A DNA stretch of 64,000 bases from Enterobacter hormaechei subsp. hoffmannii (GCF_001729745.1 NZ_CP017186.1:3782001-3846000); one strand, 5' to 3'; counted from the stretch's first letter, positions 28,871-37,523 are shown. Program-made: numbers and translations. The notes: generated by a model from the letters alone, not told the origin.

Positions 28871-29311
28871 ATGGGTCTTTTTAATTTCGTGAAAGAAGCA
28901 GGCGAAAAGCTGTGGGACAATCTGACCGATCATAAGGGTCAGAGCGACAAAATCACCGAGCACCTCAAGAAACTCAACATTCCCGGTTCCGATAAGGTTC
29001 AGGTTGACGTCACCGACGGCAAAGCCAGCGTGACGGGCGACGGGCTGACGCAGGAGCAGAAAGAAAAAATCCAGGTCGCCGTCGGCAACATCGCAGGCGT
29101 CAGCGAGGTGGAGAACAACATCACCGCGACAGATGCCAAAGATGAAGCTACTTACTATACGGTGAAATCCGGCGATACCCTGAGAGCGATCTCTAAAACC
29201 GTGTACGGCGATGCTAACCAGTACAACAAGATTTTTGAGGCTAACCGCCCTATGCTCTCCAGCCCCGATAAAATCTATCCCGGCCAGACGCTGCGTATTC
29301 CTAAAGCATAA
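28871..29311 (+). CDS. BON-LysM protein, Kbp/YgaU-like potassium-binding protein
   Basis: Small protein of 146 residues with an N-terminal [14 protein letters not shown], a BON domain (about residues 20-90) and a C-terminal LysM domain (about 95-144, [15 protein letters not shown] and [10 protein letters not shown]). It resembles E. coli Kbp (YgaU), a cytoplasmic K+-binding protein, over the full length but with clear differences, so it is an orthologue out of place or a second paralogue. No signal peptide is visible despite the LysM. AGGAGG lies just before the ATG. It opens the accessory block between ygiN and parE. Confidence 0.82.
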   Translation: MGLFNFVKEAGEKLWDNLTDHKGQSDKITEHLKKLNIPGSDKVQVDVTDGKASVTGDGLTQEQKEKIQVAVGNIAGVSEVENNITATDAKDEATYYTVKSGDTLRAISKTVYGDANQYNKIFEANRPMLSSPDKIYPGQTLRIPKA

Positions 29312-29350
29312 CGTCTAAAACAGTCGGTTCACGTCGCGCAGAGGAACAGA

Positions 29351-29878
29351 ATGAAAATAGCTTGTCTTGGCTGGGGTTCGTTAATCTGGAAAAGCGGCGC
29401 GTTACCGGTAGCCGGTGAGTGGCAGACCGACGGGCCTTCTTTGCCCGTCGAGTTCTGTCGGGTCAGCGATGGCGGTGAACTGGCGACCGCCATCTGTATG
29501 AATGCCCCTGCCGTGCCGGTGCTTTGGGCATGGCTGGAGGCCACAACGTTGAGCGTGGCCTGCCGCGCTTTGCGTGAGCGCGAAGCCATTCCCGAGGATC
29601 GCTGCGATGGTATTGACTCGCTGCTAATCACCGGACGCGACACGGGTATCCTGACAACATGGGCCAGGGAGAAAGGTATTGAAGCGATCATCTGGACCGG
29701 GCTCCCGCCGAGAAGCGCGTCACAGGAAGGCAGGGTTCCTGCCGTGGACGAAGCCATCGCTTATCTCGACGGCCTCAGCGGAGAGACCCGTAGCCATGCG
29801 CAGGACTATATTTGCCGCGTGCCTGCCCAGCTTGATACGCCCTACCGGCGCGTCATTAAAGACGTGCTTGGATGGTAA
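29351..29878 (+). CDS. Conserved protein with gamma-glutamylcyclotransferase-like N-terminus
   Basis: Protein of 175 residues that I cannot name firmly. The N-terminal motif CLGWGSLIW resembles the glycine-rich YGSL/YGSN loop of the gamma-glutamylcyclotransferase (GGCT) fold, and the following WQTDGPSLPVEFCRVS segment is typical of uncharacterised bacterial proteins of that kind. No signal peptide or TM. If GGCT-like, it could act on gamma-glutamyl amines or peptides, but that is inference. GAGGAACAG precedes the ATG. It follows the BON-LysM gene by 39 bp in the same direction and may share its transcript; it converges on the GH88 gene. Confidence 0.6.
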   Translation: MKIACLGWGSLIWKSGALPVAGEWQTDGPSLPVEFCRVSDGGELATAICMNAPAVPVLWAWLEATTLSVACRALREREAIPEDRCDGIDSLLITGRDTGILTTWAREKGIEAIIWTGLPPRSASQEGRVPAVDEAIAYLDGLSGETRSHAQDYICRVPAQLDTPYRRVIKDVLGW

Positions 29879-29890
29879 TCCCCCGGCCAG

Positions 29891-31078
29891 TTACCAGTAC
29901 AGTTTCCAGCTCCGGGTGAAACGCACCAGCGCCTCAACGTAGAAGTAATCTCCCCAGCTTGCGCACTCATCCACGCCTTTGTTGCTCCCGAGGTGGTAAA
30001 CCGAGTGTTTAAGCAGCCCGTTGCCCTTTTCTTCTCTCCCCATCAGATAGTGTTTCGTCAGTGACGACATAATGCCTTTAGCCCACTCCATATAGCGCTC
30101 GCGATCCGGATCCGTGACCGGCAGGTGTTTCACCAGCTCCAGCAGCCCACATACCGCAATCGCCGCCGAGGAAGAGTCACGCAGCGCGTCGGTGCCCACC
30201 AGCGCCAGATCCCAGTGGCAGACGTAGTCTTCGGGCAGGCGATTGAGGAAGTAGTTCGCCAGCCGTTTTGACAGGGCGATCATCGTCTCGTCGCCGGTAT
30301 AGATATAGCTCAGCAGGAAGCCGTAAATTCCCCACGCCTGCCCGCGTGACCAGCAGGAGTCGTCGGCGTAGCCCTGCTGGGTGTTGCCGTAGCGCGGTGC
30401 GCCGGTTGTCACATCCATATAGTAGGTGTGGAATGTGGAGGCATCGTCACGAATGAGGTACGTCGCCGCCTGCATGACGTGCGCTTTTGCGGCGTCGGCA
30501 AAGCGCGGATCGCCCGTCTGCTCCGTTGCCCAGTAGAGCAGCGGCAGGTTCATGTTGCAGTCGATGATCATCCGCCCGGCCTGGTCCGGATCGGAGAGAT
30601 CGCCCCACGCCTGGATGATCTTCGCCTTCTCGTGGAAGCGTTCCAGCAGAGCTTCCGCCGCCAGCAGCGAGAAGCCGCGCGCCTCGCGGTTTCCGGTCAG
30701 CCGCCACGCGGCTACGCAGGAGAGCGTGTAGAGGAAGCCTAAATCGTGGGTGTTGGTGTCGTTGCGCCCGGCGATGCGCAGGCCAAACGAGCGCACGTGT
30801 TTTTCCGCCATCGCGCGGAATTTTTTCTCGCCGCTCATCTCCCATGCCAGCCATAGCTGCCCGGTCCAGAAGCTGGTGGTCCACTCCACGTTGTCAGTCA
30901 GCGGATAAAAACCGTTCTGGCAGGTTTCCGCCGGGAATTTGTCGCCGAACTCCGTTAAATGACGGCTAATCAGGTCCAGAACGTGGCTGCGCGCCGAATT
31001 CAGTTCATCGCTGAATGCGCGGGAGTCAACGGGCGCAGCGATAACAGGCAGACGTTCTTCTTTGATACGACTTAACAT
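29891..31078 (-). CDS. Glycoside hydrolase family 88, unsaturated glucuronyl hydrolase
   Basis: Cytoplasmic (no signal peptide) family 88 hydrolase of 395 residues. Such enzymes remove 4,5-unsaturated uronic acids from oligosaccharides produced by polysaccharide lyases. The two expected catalytic aspartates lie in NTHDLGFL and IIDCNMNLPLLYWA, and the hallmark YADDSCWSRGQAWGIYGF is present. It is last in a three-gene minus-strand operon after an oligosaccharide symporter and a DUF2264 protein, next to a divergent AraC regulator. The likely substrate is an imported unsaturated uronic-acid disaccharide, of pectic, rhamnogalacturonan or glycosaminoglycan origin; which one cannot be told from sequence. 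Confidence 0.88.
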   Translation of the reverse strand: MLSRIKEERLPVIAAPVDSRAFSDELNSARSHVLDLISRHLTEFGDKFPAETCQNGFYPLTDNVEWTTSFWTGQLWLAWEMSGEKKFRAMAEKHVRSFGLRIAGRNDTNTHDLGFLYTLSCVAAWRLTGNREARGFSLLAAEALLERFHEKAKIIQAWGDLSDPDQAGRMIIDCNMNLPLLYWATEQTGDPRFADAAKAHVMQAATYLIRDDASTFHTYYMDVTTGAPRYGNTQQGYADDSCWSRGQAWGIYGFLLSYIYTGDETMIALSKRLANYFLNRLPEDYVCHWDLALVGTDALRDSSSAAIAVCGLLELVKHLPVTDPDRERYMEWAKGIMSSLTKHYLMGREEKGNGLLKHSVYHLGSNKGVDECASWGDYFYVEALVRFTRSWKLYW

Positions 31079-31106
31079 ATTTCGGTTCCTTCTTTGACGG
31101 CGTAAT

Positions 31107-32372
31107 TTATCGTGTTGACGTTTCTGCTACGTTCAGCGCACGAGCCCCGCGCCATTTGCTCTGACAGGCGGATAACGTAAAAGCAGAAATAAGGGTAAAG
31201 GTCAGCGCCGTTGCGCCCATGATGATATAGGTGTGCTCAAAGCCAATACGGTCATACATATAGCCGGCAGGGGAAGAGACCACCACGTTGCCAACGTAGA
31301 GCATTGCCTGATAGCCGAGTAAATACATGGTGGCATTGACGCGCTTGTCGAAATGCTCGGCGATATATTTAAATACCGACACCAGCAGGAGACAAATTTC
31401 CAGACCGTACAGCGGCTTAAGCACTGAAATTAACAGGTGAGAATCACACATGCCGGAAATAATCAGACGCGCCCCGACCACCAGCCCGACAATTAATAGC
31501 CCGCGTTTGGCGCCAATAAAGTTCACAAACAGCGGGACCACCATATACATGACAAATTCCATGCCCGACTGCACGGTCCCGAGATAACCGAATACCGCGT
31601 TGCCCTCATGAATATCATCGAAGAAGGTGACGAAATAGCGCGAGAACTGCTGCTCGGCGATAAACATCATCCACGCCACGCCCGCCACGTACAGACAGAA
31701 GGCCCAGAATTTGCGGTTTCGCAGCAGGGCGTAAACGTCTGACGGGGCGATTTTCTCTTTCGTCAGCACCTCGCCCGCGTGAATGGAGTTAGTGTTCACT
31801 TTCAGGCTCAGCAGGACGATCAGCATCACCACCGATGCCACGCTGCCGAGAATAAAGTTATACGCCGGTGAGAGGTTAAAAAGCAGGCCGGAGAAGGACG
31901 ATGCCACCGCCCAGCCGAGCGAACCCCACATGCGAATTTGCCCGAACTCCATGCCGTTTAAGCGGCTAAAGCGGTCGGAATACGATTCGCACGCCGCCAC
32001 ACCCGCGTACCAGGCAAAGCTTAAATAGAGCGCGCCGATAATAATCCCCAGCAGGGTATTAGACATTAACAGCGGCTGGTATACGTAAATAAAGAACGGC
32101 GCCATCAGGGCCGACATGATCACCACAAAATAGAGCAGGTATTTGCTCATGCCGATCTTATCGAGAATATAGCCGTAGATCGGTTTAAGAATAACGGAGA
32201 ATATCCCGTTCACCGCAAAAACGGTTCCAATCACCGAGCCGCTGAGATTGGCTTTCTGGCCAAGCCAGATCGCCAGCAGTCCAATACTGGCAGACCAGGT
32301 AAAGAAATAGAGAAAGATAAAGCTACTGATTTTGTAATATTCAGTTCTGTTAGTTGTCGATGTGCTTTTCAT
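31107..32372 (-). CDS. MFS oligosaccharide:H+ symporter (LacY/RafB-like)
   Basis: Inner-membrane transporter of 421 residues with about 12 hydrophobic helices. It resembles the oligosaccharide:H+ symporter branch of the major facilitator superfamily (LacY, RafB, CscB): N-terminal YYKISSFIFLYFFTWSA, the loop motif GYILDKIGMSKYLL, and RMWGSLGWAVASS. It lies 28 bp upstream of the GH88 gene and 31 bp after the DUF2264 gene, so it probably imports the uronic-acid oligosaccharide that GH88 cleaves. Substrate is inferred from context only. Confidence 0.86.
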   Translation of the reverse strand: MKSTSTTNRTEYYKISSFIFLYFFTWSASIGLLAIWLGQKANLSGSVIGTVFAVNGIFSVILKPIYGYILDKIGMSKYLLYFVVIMSALMAPFFIYVYQPLLMSNTLLGIIIGALYLSFAWYAGVAACESYSDRFSRLNGMEFGQIRMWGSLGWAVASSFSGLLFNLSPAYNFILGSVASVVMLIVLLSLKVNTNSIHAGEVLTKEKIAPSDVYALLRNRKFWAFCLYVAGVAWMMFIAEQQFSRYFVTFFDDIHEGNAVFGYLGTVQSGMEFVMYMVVPLFVNFIGAKRGLLIVGLVVGARLIISGMCDSHLLISVLKPLYGLEICLLLVSVFKYIAEHFDKRVNATMYLLGYQAMLYVGNVVVSSPAGYMYDRIGFEHTYIIMGATALTFTLISAFTLSACQSKWRGARALNVAETSTR

Positions 32373-32403
32373 ATCATCCTCGCCGACGTGTAGGGCCAGA
32401 TTT

Positions 32404-34218
32404 TTATAATGTGAACGACAGCTTACGTTCGCTTCCGGGTTCGCTAATGACGACCCGGCTATGGGTTATATTCAGCTGCGGCGTCGCCGCAACGGGCTGT
32501 TTTCCGCCAGCCAGAACGGCGCAACAGAGCCAGCTTTCCCCTTGCGGGAGGTCGGCCTTTAACAACGGAATGGAAGCGCACTCCGCAAACATAATGCTGC
32601 TGTTCGGCGGCGTGACGATGCTGTCTGGCTGGCGGTGAATGACCGGCGAAAGATCGACAATGACGCTGCTGCCGTTTTCAGCCATCAGATAACAACCGCG
32701 ATCGCGCACCCGGTGGGCGGTTTTCATCACCGCAAAGCCGCCCTCGACGGTTTGCAGAGTGCGCGCGCTGTTGATGCGGTGCAGGCGCAGGTGCCACTCC
32801 CCGAACGGGATCTGCCAGGTCGCAATCTGCACGTCGCGCCACGGCGACCAGCGCGAGAAAATGTTATGTTCATCCACCCGAACCTCTTCGCACTCGCGAC
32901 GACCACGGAAATAGTCATCTCCATCCGCCAGCAGCAGCATGGAATCGCAGGCGGCATGCTTCAGGCCAAATCGTCCACGCTCAATGGTGAATCCGAAGCG
33001 GCTGGAGTAGGCAAATTTGGTGTATTTCGCTTCGGTGTTGACGTAGTTATTCAGCTCCAGCTGACCAGCGGTGAGCATGACGACGTGCTGCGAAGCTTTC
33101 GAATGCATCAGGATCTGCTGCGCATGCGGGATCACATGTTTTTCAGCAAGCGCGGGCAGCGGCTGCTCGTCGGCCTGCCAGAACGGATGCGCCTCCGGCA
33201 GCGCCAGGATCAGGTAGGTTTTCAGCGCCCAGTACGGTGAACCGGGGGAGTTGTAATCCTCGCACATCGCCAGGTTCGGATACGCAAACCCCAGGGTAAG
33301 AATACCGTCGCGATCGACAATCGACTGCTGCTGCCACCAGCGCAGATGCCGCAGCACAATGCCCTTCACGATACCCGGGGTGAAGACGTCCAGCTGAGAA
33401 AAAGCCACCGCGCTCCAGAAGGCAACCATGGCAAAGCGGTAGGTCAGGCTGCGGCCAAACGGCACCGAGGCACCATCGGCGGCGGACCAGTAGATAAAGT
33501 CTTCCGCGAACAGACGCGAGCGCTCGCGCAGCACCTTTGCCCTCGCCTCGTCGTCACTCAGGGTGGCGTAAATCAGGCCGTAAAAATGGAAAGCCATGGA
33601 GATGTAATAGTCTTTCGGGCGGCCGGGACCGTCGGAGTACCAGCCGTCGCCGAGATAGTAGGCGTCCATCAGCGCAAAGCGGTGGTCTATGGCGGCCTGA
33701 TCGTACGGCAGGCCGGCGCGCTTAAAGCCGAGCTGGACCATAATGGCAAAATAGTTCCAGTTGCTGTCCGGCATCTGCGCGTCGGTGATTTGGTTGAGCC
33801 ACGCGTGCAGGTTCATCACCTCGCGCCCGGTAAAGTGCGCGGTGAGTTTATCTCCCAGCAGAGCGAGCCCCAGACCGTAGGCCGCCATCTCCACCAGACG
33901 CTGATCGTACGGGCCGGTTTCACCCCAGTAGCCGGTGCTTTGCGGGTCGGTACCAAGCTTAATGGCAGTAAGGTACTTCTCGCTGAACGGCGTGCTTTCG
34001 CCGGATGCCATCAGCGGAAACAGCCCCCACAGCGCGCGGGAAAGTCCCTCCATCTGCGCAATATCCGCTGTGTAATGGGCGCAGGTATCACCCAGCGAGA
34101 ATCGTGAACGGTTCGCCGGAAATTGCGTGTCCAGCGCCTGTAAAAGTGCATTCAACGACGCCACTACATCCTGGCGTGAAGACAACGGATTTGATTTTTC
34201 TTTGTTTGCCGCCCACAT
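32404..34218 (-). CDS. DUF2264 domain protein of the uronic-acid cluster
   Basis: Protein of about 604 residues matching the DUF2264 family: an N-terminal alpha-helical region with WGLFPLMASGE and YGLGLALLGDKL, the diagnostic NWNYFAIMVQLG and GDGWYSDGPGRPKDYY motifs, and a C-terminal beta-rich region. The family is thought to act on carbohydrates because it occurs in polysaccharide-use clusters; the exact reaction is not established to my knowledge. I prefer ATG 34218, which has GAGG 8 bases upstream; an earlier ATG at 34296 adds 26 residues but its nearest GGAGG is 14 bases away. No signal peptide, so it acts in the cytoplasm. First gene of the operon. Confidence 0.8.
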   Translation of the reverse strand: MWAANKEKSNPLSSRQDVVASLNALLQALDTQFPANRSRFSLGDTCAHYTADIAQMEGLSRALWGLFPLMASGESTPFSEKYLTAIKLGTDPQSTGYWGETGPYDQRLVEMAAYGLGLALLGDKLTAHFTGREVMNLHAWLNQITDAQMPDSNWNYFAIMVQLGFKRAGLPYDQAAIDHRFALMDAYYLGDGWYSDGPGRPKDYYISMAFHFYGLIYATLSDDEARAKVLRERSRLFAEDFIYWSAADGASVPFGRSLTYRFAMVAFWSAVAFSQLDVFTPGIVKGIVLRHLRWWQQQSIVDRDGILTLGFAYPNLAMCEDYNSPGSPYWALKTYLILALPEAHPFWQADEQPLPALAEKHVIPHAQQILMHSKASQHVVMLTAGQLELNNYVNTEAKYTKFAYSSRFGFTIERGRFGLKHAACDSMLLLADGDDYFRGRRECEEVRVDEHNIFSRWSPWRDVQIATWQIPFGEWHLRLHRINSARTLQTVEGGFAVMKTAHRVRDRGCYLMAENGSSVIVDLSPVIHRQPDSIVTPPNSSIMFAECASIPLLKADLPQGESWLCCAVLAGGKQPVAATPQLNITHSRVVISEPGSERKLSFTL

Positions 34219-34384
34219 CGGTTCGCCCTCGTAATCAACTGCGGCAAAGCATAGTGAATCCGCAAGGGGCAGAAATGTTAGCCGTGTCACAGGCATGAAC
34301 GATGAATAAACCTCCAGTTGAGAAAATTTAAAAAGGTGGTTTATAAAGACGGTCAGACGGGAAAAAGTTGAGTTTTATTGCACT

Positions 34385-35224
34385 ATGCGCGACACGCCGA
34401 CATCCGATCTTCTGGAACTGATCGCCCTGAACGATACCGTGGCCTCGTTCAGCCGCCTGTTTGCCAATACCGTGCGCTACCATCACTGGCACCAGTGTCT
34501 GGAGATCCTCTATGTGGAAGAGGGCTTTGGGGTGGCGATTGTCGATAATCGTCACTACACCATGCGCCCCGGACGGCTGTTTTTCTTCCCGCCTTTTACG
34601 CTGCACAAGGTCATGGTGGACGAACAGGCGGAGGCAATTTACCGCCGCACCATTATTCATCTCGACCAGCACGCGGTGCTGAAGATCCTGCGGAATTTTC
34701 CCCAGACCCGGCAGCGTCTGGAGCGGCTGTCACGCCGTGGCGGCGAAGCGTGGGTCGCCGATTTAGCTCACTTCCATCACCATATCGACCATCTGTTTAG
34801 CTGCTATAAACCGCCGATGAACAGCGAGAGCATCGCCAGCCTGCTGATAGGCCTGTTCGCGATGCTGCCCGACGATCGCGACGGCGAGCCGGGAAACAGC
34901 CAGGGGATCGCCAGCCAGGTGATGTTTTGGCTCGACGAGCATTATCAGGAGAAATTTCGTCTGGATGCGCTGGCCAATGAGCTGGGAAAATCCCGCAGCT
35001 ACGTATCGCGAAAATTCCATGCGGAAACGGGCGAAAAAATTCACGACTACCTGAATACGCTAAGGTTGCGTAAGGCGTGTGAGTGTTTACTCCACACTGA
35101 TTCGAGCGTGCGTGACATTGCCGCACAGACGGGTTTTTCCGACGTGACGTGGTTTATCAGCGCGTTTAAAAAAGGGATTGGCGAGACGCCGCTGCAGTAC
35201 AGGAAGAACCATCGTGCGGTTTGA
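34385..35224 (+). CDS. AraC-family regulator of the uronic-acid cluster
   Basis: AraC-type transcription factor of 279 residues. A cupin sensor domain fills the N-terminal half (HHWHQCLEILYVEEGFG and the MRPGRLFFFPPFTLHKV strand), and two helix-turn-helix motifs the C-terminus (LANELGKSRSYVSRKFHAETG and IAAQTGFSDVTWFISAFKKGIGETPLQYRK). It is divergent from the DUF2264-MFS-GH88 operon, so it is almost certainly its local activator, responding to an imported sugar. The intergenic stretch of about 90-165 bp should contain its operator. No strong ribosome site precedes the start. Confidence 0.85.
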   Translation: MRDTPTSDLLELIALNDTVASFSRLFANTVRYHHWHQCLEILYVEEGFGVAIVDNRHYTMRPGRLFFFPPFTLHKVMVDEQAEAIYRRTIIHLDQHAVLKILRNFPQTRQRLERLSRRGGEAWVADLAHFHHHIDHLFSCYKPPMNSESIASLLIGLFAMLPDDRDGEPGNSQGIASQVMFWLDEHYQEKFRLDALANELGKSRSYVSRKFHAETGEKIHDYLNTLRLRKACECLLHTDSSVRDIAAQTGFSDVTWFISAFKKGIGETPLQYRKNHRAV

Positions 35225-35243
35225 CGCCCTCACCCACGGGGCT

Positions 35244-35685
35244 GAGGGTTCCCCACAAATTAATGCGAGCACTGAGCAATCCCCTCGCCCCTCCGGGGAG
35301 AGGGTTAGGGTGAGGGGAACATACGGCGGTGGTGGTCATTCCGTTCACTTTATGTTCCTTGCTACTCTGTAACGACATGACCGGTGAACGTGCCAGGGTG
35401 GCTCAGTCGCCACCACCCTGGCGACCCGGGCTCACGGCGGTAAATCGCCGCTTCGCGGTGCCCTCGGCTCATTCCTTCCGGCTTATCGGGTACGGGCGGA
35501 GGCAACGTCCCTGTAAAGCCGCCCTCTCGGCGCATCCCTGCGCCTCGCCCCGGCCGGAAGGCAAACGCCTCAGCGATTTACAGCCGGACCAGGGCATCGC
35601 TGACAGCCCTCAGTCATTTAGAAAGCAACTTTATTGCTTCTGCATAAAAAAATTACTGGGGATCCCTCAGCCCACGGGGAGAGGG
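35244..35685. repeat. 442-bp structured repeat, copy 1
   Basis: Fills most of the 467-bp gap between the AraC gene and the rpiR-type gene. It matches 49143-49584 in the same orientation with three differences by my count (35434, 35518, 35676). It begins after GAGGG of a palindrome, contains another full palindrome (about 35280-35318), and ends in CCCTCAGCCCAC...GGGAGAGGG. Inside are strong inverted repeats: GCCAGGGTGG/CCACCCTGGC (35392-35422), TAAATCGC/GCGATTTA (35441-35448 with 35573-35580), CCTTCCGGC/GCCGGAAGG (35474-35482 with 35553-35561), GGGCGG/CCGCCC (35494-35499 with 35519-35524), GGCGCA/TGCGCC (35529-35544) and AAGCAA/TTGCTT (35623-35639). Open frames across it look accidental. No transposase or known element recognised. 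Confidence 0.9.
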
Positions 35686-35691
35686 GGAAAA

Positions 35692-36567
35692 TCAACCGCT
35701 CTTCTTGCCCGGCTTTAATCCGCGGTGTAACTCGTTGATGCGCTTCATCGACTTGATGGTGCGCTGCGGCTCGGTGGAGGCGACGGACAGAATAATCATC
35801 TCCAGGCACAGCAGCACCGTGCCGTGCAGCGGGATTTTGCCCTTCTCGCCGCCGCGCGGGACGTGGATCACTACGCTTGCCTCTTTGCTAAAGCGCGAGT
35901 CCGTGGCGTTGGTCAGCAAAATGGTGGGAATACCCAGGCGCTTCGCTTCGCGCAGCGTGGTCTGTCCCTCCCGGTGCGCGGATTTTTGCGCCATCATTAC
36001 CAGCACGTCACCGCGCTGTAGGGCAATCAGCTGTTCGGCGAGGCCAATACCGGTGCGGTTGAGCGGGATCGCAGGCAGGCCTATACGGCTAAACAGTCGC
36101 GAGGTGTACTCAGCCAGAATGCCGGATGCGCCAATGCCAAAAATAGCGACCTGTCTCGCCTGCGCCAGCAGCGACACCGCCTGCGCCATCGCGTAGCGGT
36201 TGCCCGGTTCGGACAACACCGCGCAGGTGTGTTGATGGCCTTCCAGCACAAAATCGATGCTCGCGTCGACGTCGCTGGTAAGCGTGTTTACCGTCGTGGA
36301 CATCTTCTCGCTGGAGGTGACCACCGGGCCAAACCACTGCTCCAGGGTCTGCTTGAGATCCCGCAGCCCGCCAAACCCAAGCGCCTGAATGGCACGCACC
36401 ACGGTGGCGTCCGAGGTGTGTAGCACAGCGGCAATCTCCATTGCCGTCTGCTCCATAACCGCTTCACGATTTTCATTGATATAGCTCGCCACCTGCAGCA
36501 GGCGCGGCGTCAGCTGGTGCGCCCGCGAGCGGAGGCGGTCGCCGTAGACATCAATTTTTCGGATCAT
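35692..36567 (-). CDS. MurR/RpiR-family transcriptional regulator in the siderophore operon
   Basis: Regulator of 291 residues: N-terminal RpiR helix-turn-helix domain (about 1-75, with EIAAVLHTSDATVVRAIQALG) and a C-terminal SIS domain (about 120-250, with FGIGASGILAEYTSRLF) that in relatives binds phosphosugars. ATG 36567 overlaps the stop of the substrate-binding gene (ATGA), so translation is coupled to the iron-uptake operon; longer starts would run back through that gene in another frame and are unlikely. A sugar-type regulator as last gene of a siderophore transporter is unusual. Effector unknown. Confidence 0.85.
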   Translation of the reverse strand: MIRKIDVYGDRLRSRAHQLTPRLLQVASYINENREAVMEQTAMEIAAVLHTSDATVVRAIQALGFGGLRDLKQTLEQWFGPVVTSSEKMSTTVNTLTSDVDASIDFVLEGHQHTCAVLSEPGNRYAMAQAVSLLAQARQVAIFGIGASGILAEYTSRLFSRIGLPAIPLNRTGIGLAEQLIALQRGDVLVMMAQKSAHREGQTTLREAKRLGIPTILLTNATDSRFSKEASVVIHVPRGGEKGKIPLHGTVLLCLEMIILSVASTEPQRTIKSMKRINELHRGLKPGKKSG

Positions 36568-37514
36568 CGTGCGGCCTCCGGCAGCGGACGGCCCGCTATC
36601 TGCGACTGCACCTGCGCGGCCATCAGCCCCAGCGAGGCAAATGAATTTGAGATCGCTTCCTCGCGGGAGATGAGCACGTAATGCCCGGTTCGGCAGGCGT
36701 TGAGAAACTGACACCAGCCCGGCATTACCGCATCCATCGCCGCCAGCTCGTCCTGCGGTTTTCCGCCGGTGTCCCCGCGCCAGGTTGCAAAGACAAAATC
36801 AGCATCCAGCTCCGGCAGACGCTCGGCGCTGACGTCGATGCGCCCGCCCTCCGGGATGCTCTCAATCAGCGGCGGGAACCTGAACCCTGCGTCGCGCAGC
36901 ACGCGCCCAAGCGAGTGGTAGCTGTGCATGGCGTTGATTTTGCCCTGATTGGCCTGAATCACCGAGACGGTCAGTTTGCTCGTATCGATGGTCGCCTTTA
37001 GCGCCTCGATCTGCTCCTGATAGCGACGCTCCAGAATCTTCAGCCGCGCCTCTGTCCCGGTAAGCTGCGCCAGCTTGCGGTAGATCTCCGGCGCGCCGCC
37101 GTCGAGGTGATCGATACTCACCGTCGGGGCAATTTTTTCCAGCTGTTCGACCGGCGTGTTGCGGGTCGGCTCGGTGATGATAAGATCCGGCTTCGCCGCG
37201 GCGATGGCTTCAATATCGATATCGGCGGTGCCGATGAATGTGATGTCGGAATTATCAAAATCGATGCCCGTCAGCATGCCGCTGGAGCGCAGAAAATGGC
37301 TGCCGTCCGGTCGGGTACGGCCATGGCTGGCAACCGGCGGTACGCCAAGCTCGATCAGCGGAATGGTGATATCCAGGTCGTGCAGGGACACAATCCGCTT
37401 CGGGTTAACCGGCACCACCACTTTGCGGTTCAGGTCGTCAGTAAACGTCTGCGTTGGCTCTGCGGCTCCTGCAGCAAAACCCACCAGCACCAGCATTGCA
37501 AAAAATACGCGCAT
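36564..37514 (-). CDS. Iron-siderophore ABC transporter, periplasmic substrate-binding protein
   Basis: Periplasmic-binding protein of 316 residues with an N-terminal signal peptide (hydrophobic MRVFFAMLVLVGFAAGAAE, cleavage near AGA or AAE; no lipobox). The fold is the BtuF/FecB type (Peripla_BP_2): RKVVVPVNPKRIVSL at the start and IAAAKPDLIITEPTRN are family hallmarks. It captures the ferric siderophore brought through the outer membrane and hands it to the permeases. It is fourth of five genes in the operon, 9 bp after the second permease gene and overlapping the regulator gene. Confidence 0.9.
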   Translation of the reverse strand: MRVFFAMLVLVGFAAGAAEPTQTFTDDLNRKVVVPVNPKRIVSLHDLDITIPLIELGVPPVASHGRTRPDGSHFLRSSGMLTGIDFDNSDITFIGTADIDIEAIAAAKPDLIITEPTRNTPVEQLEKIAPTVSIDHLDGGAPEIYRKLAQLTGTEARLKILERRYQEQIEALKATIDTSKLTVSVIQANQGKINAMHSYHSLGRVLRDAGFRFPPLIESIPEGGRIDVSAERLPELDADFVFATWRGDTGGKPQDELAAMDAVMPGWCQFLNACRTGHYVLISREEAISNSFASLGLMAAQVQSQIAGRPLPEAAR

Positions 37515-37523
37515 TTCTATCCC

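Noticed and set aside
35329-35718. Plus-strand ORF of 129 codons in repeat copy 1
   Set aside because: No family resemblance, runs through predicted stems and converges into the rpiR-type gene; probably chance. The sister frame in copy 2 differs in its 3' end.
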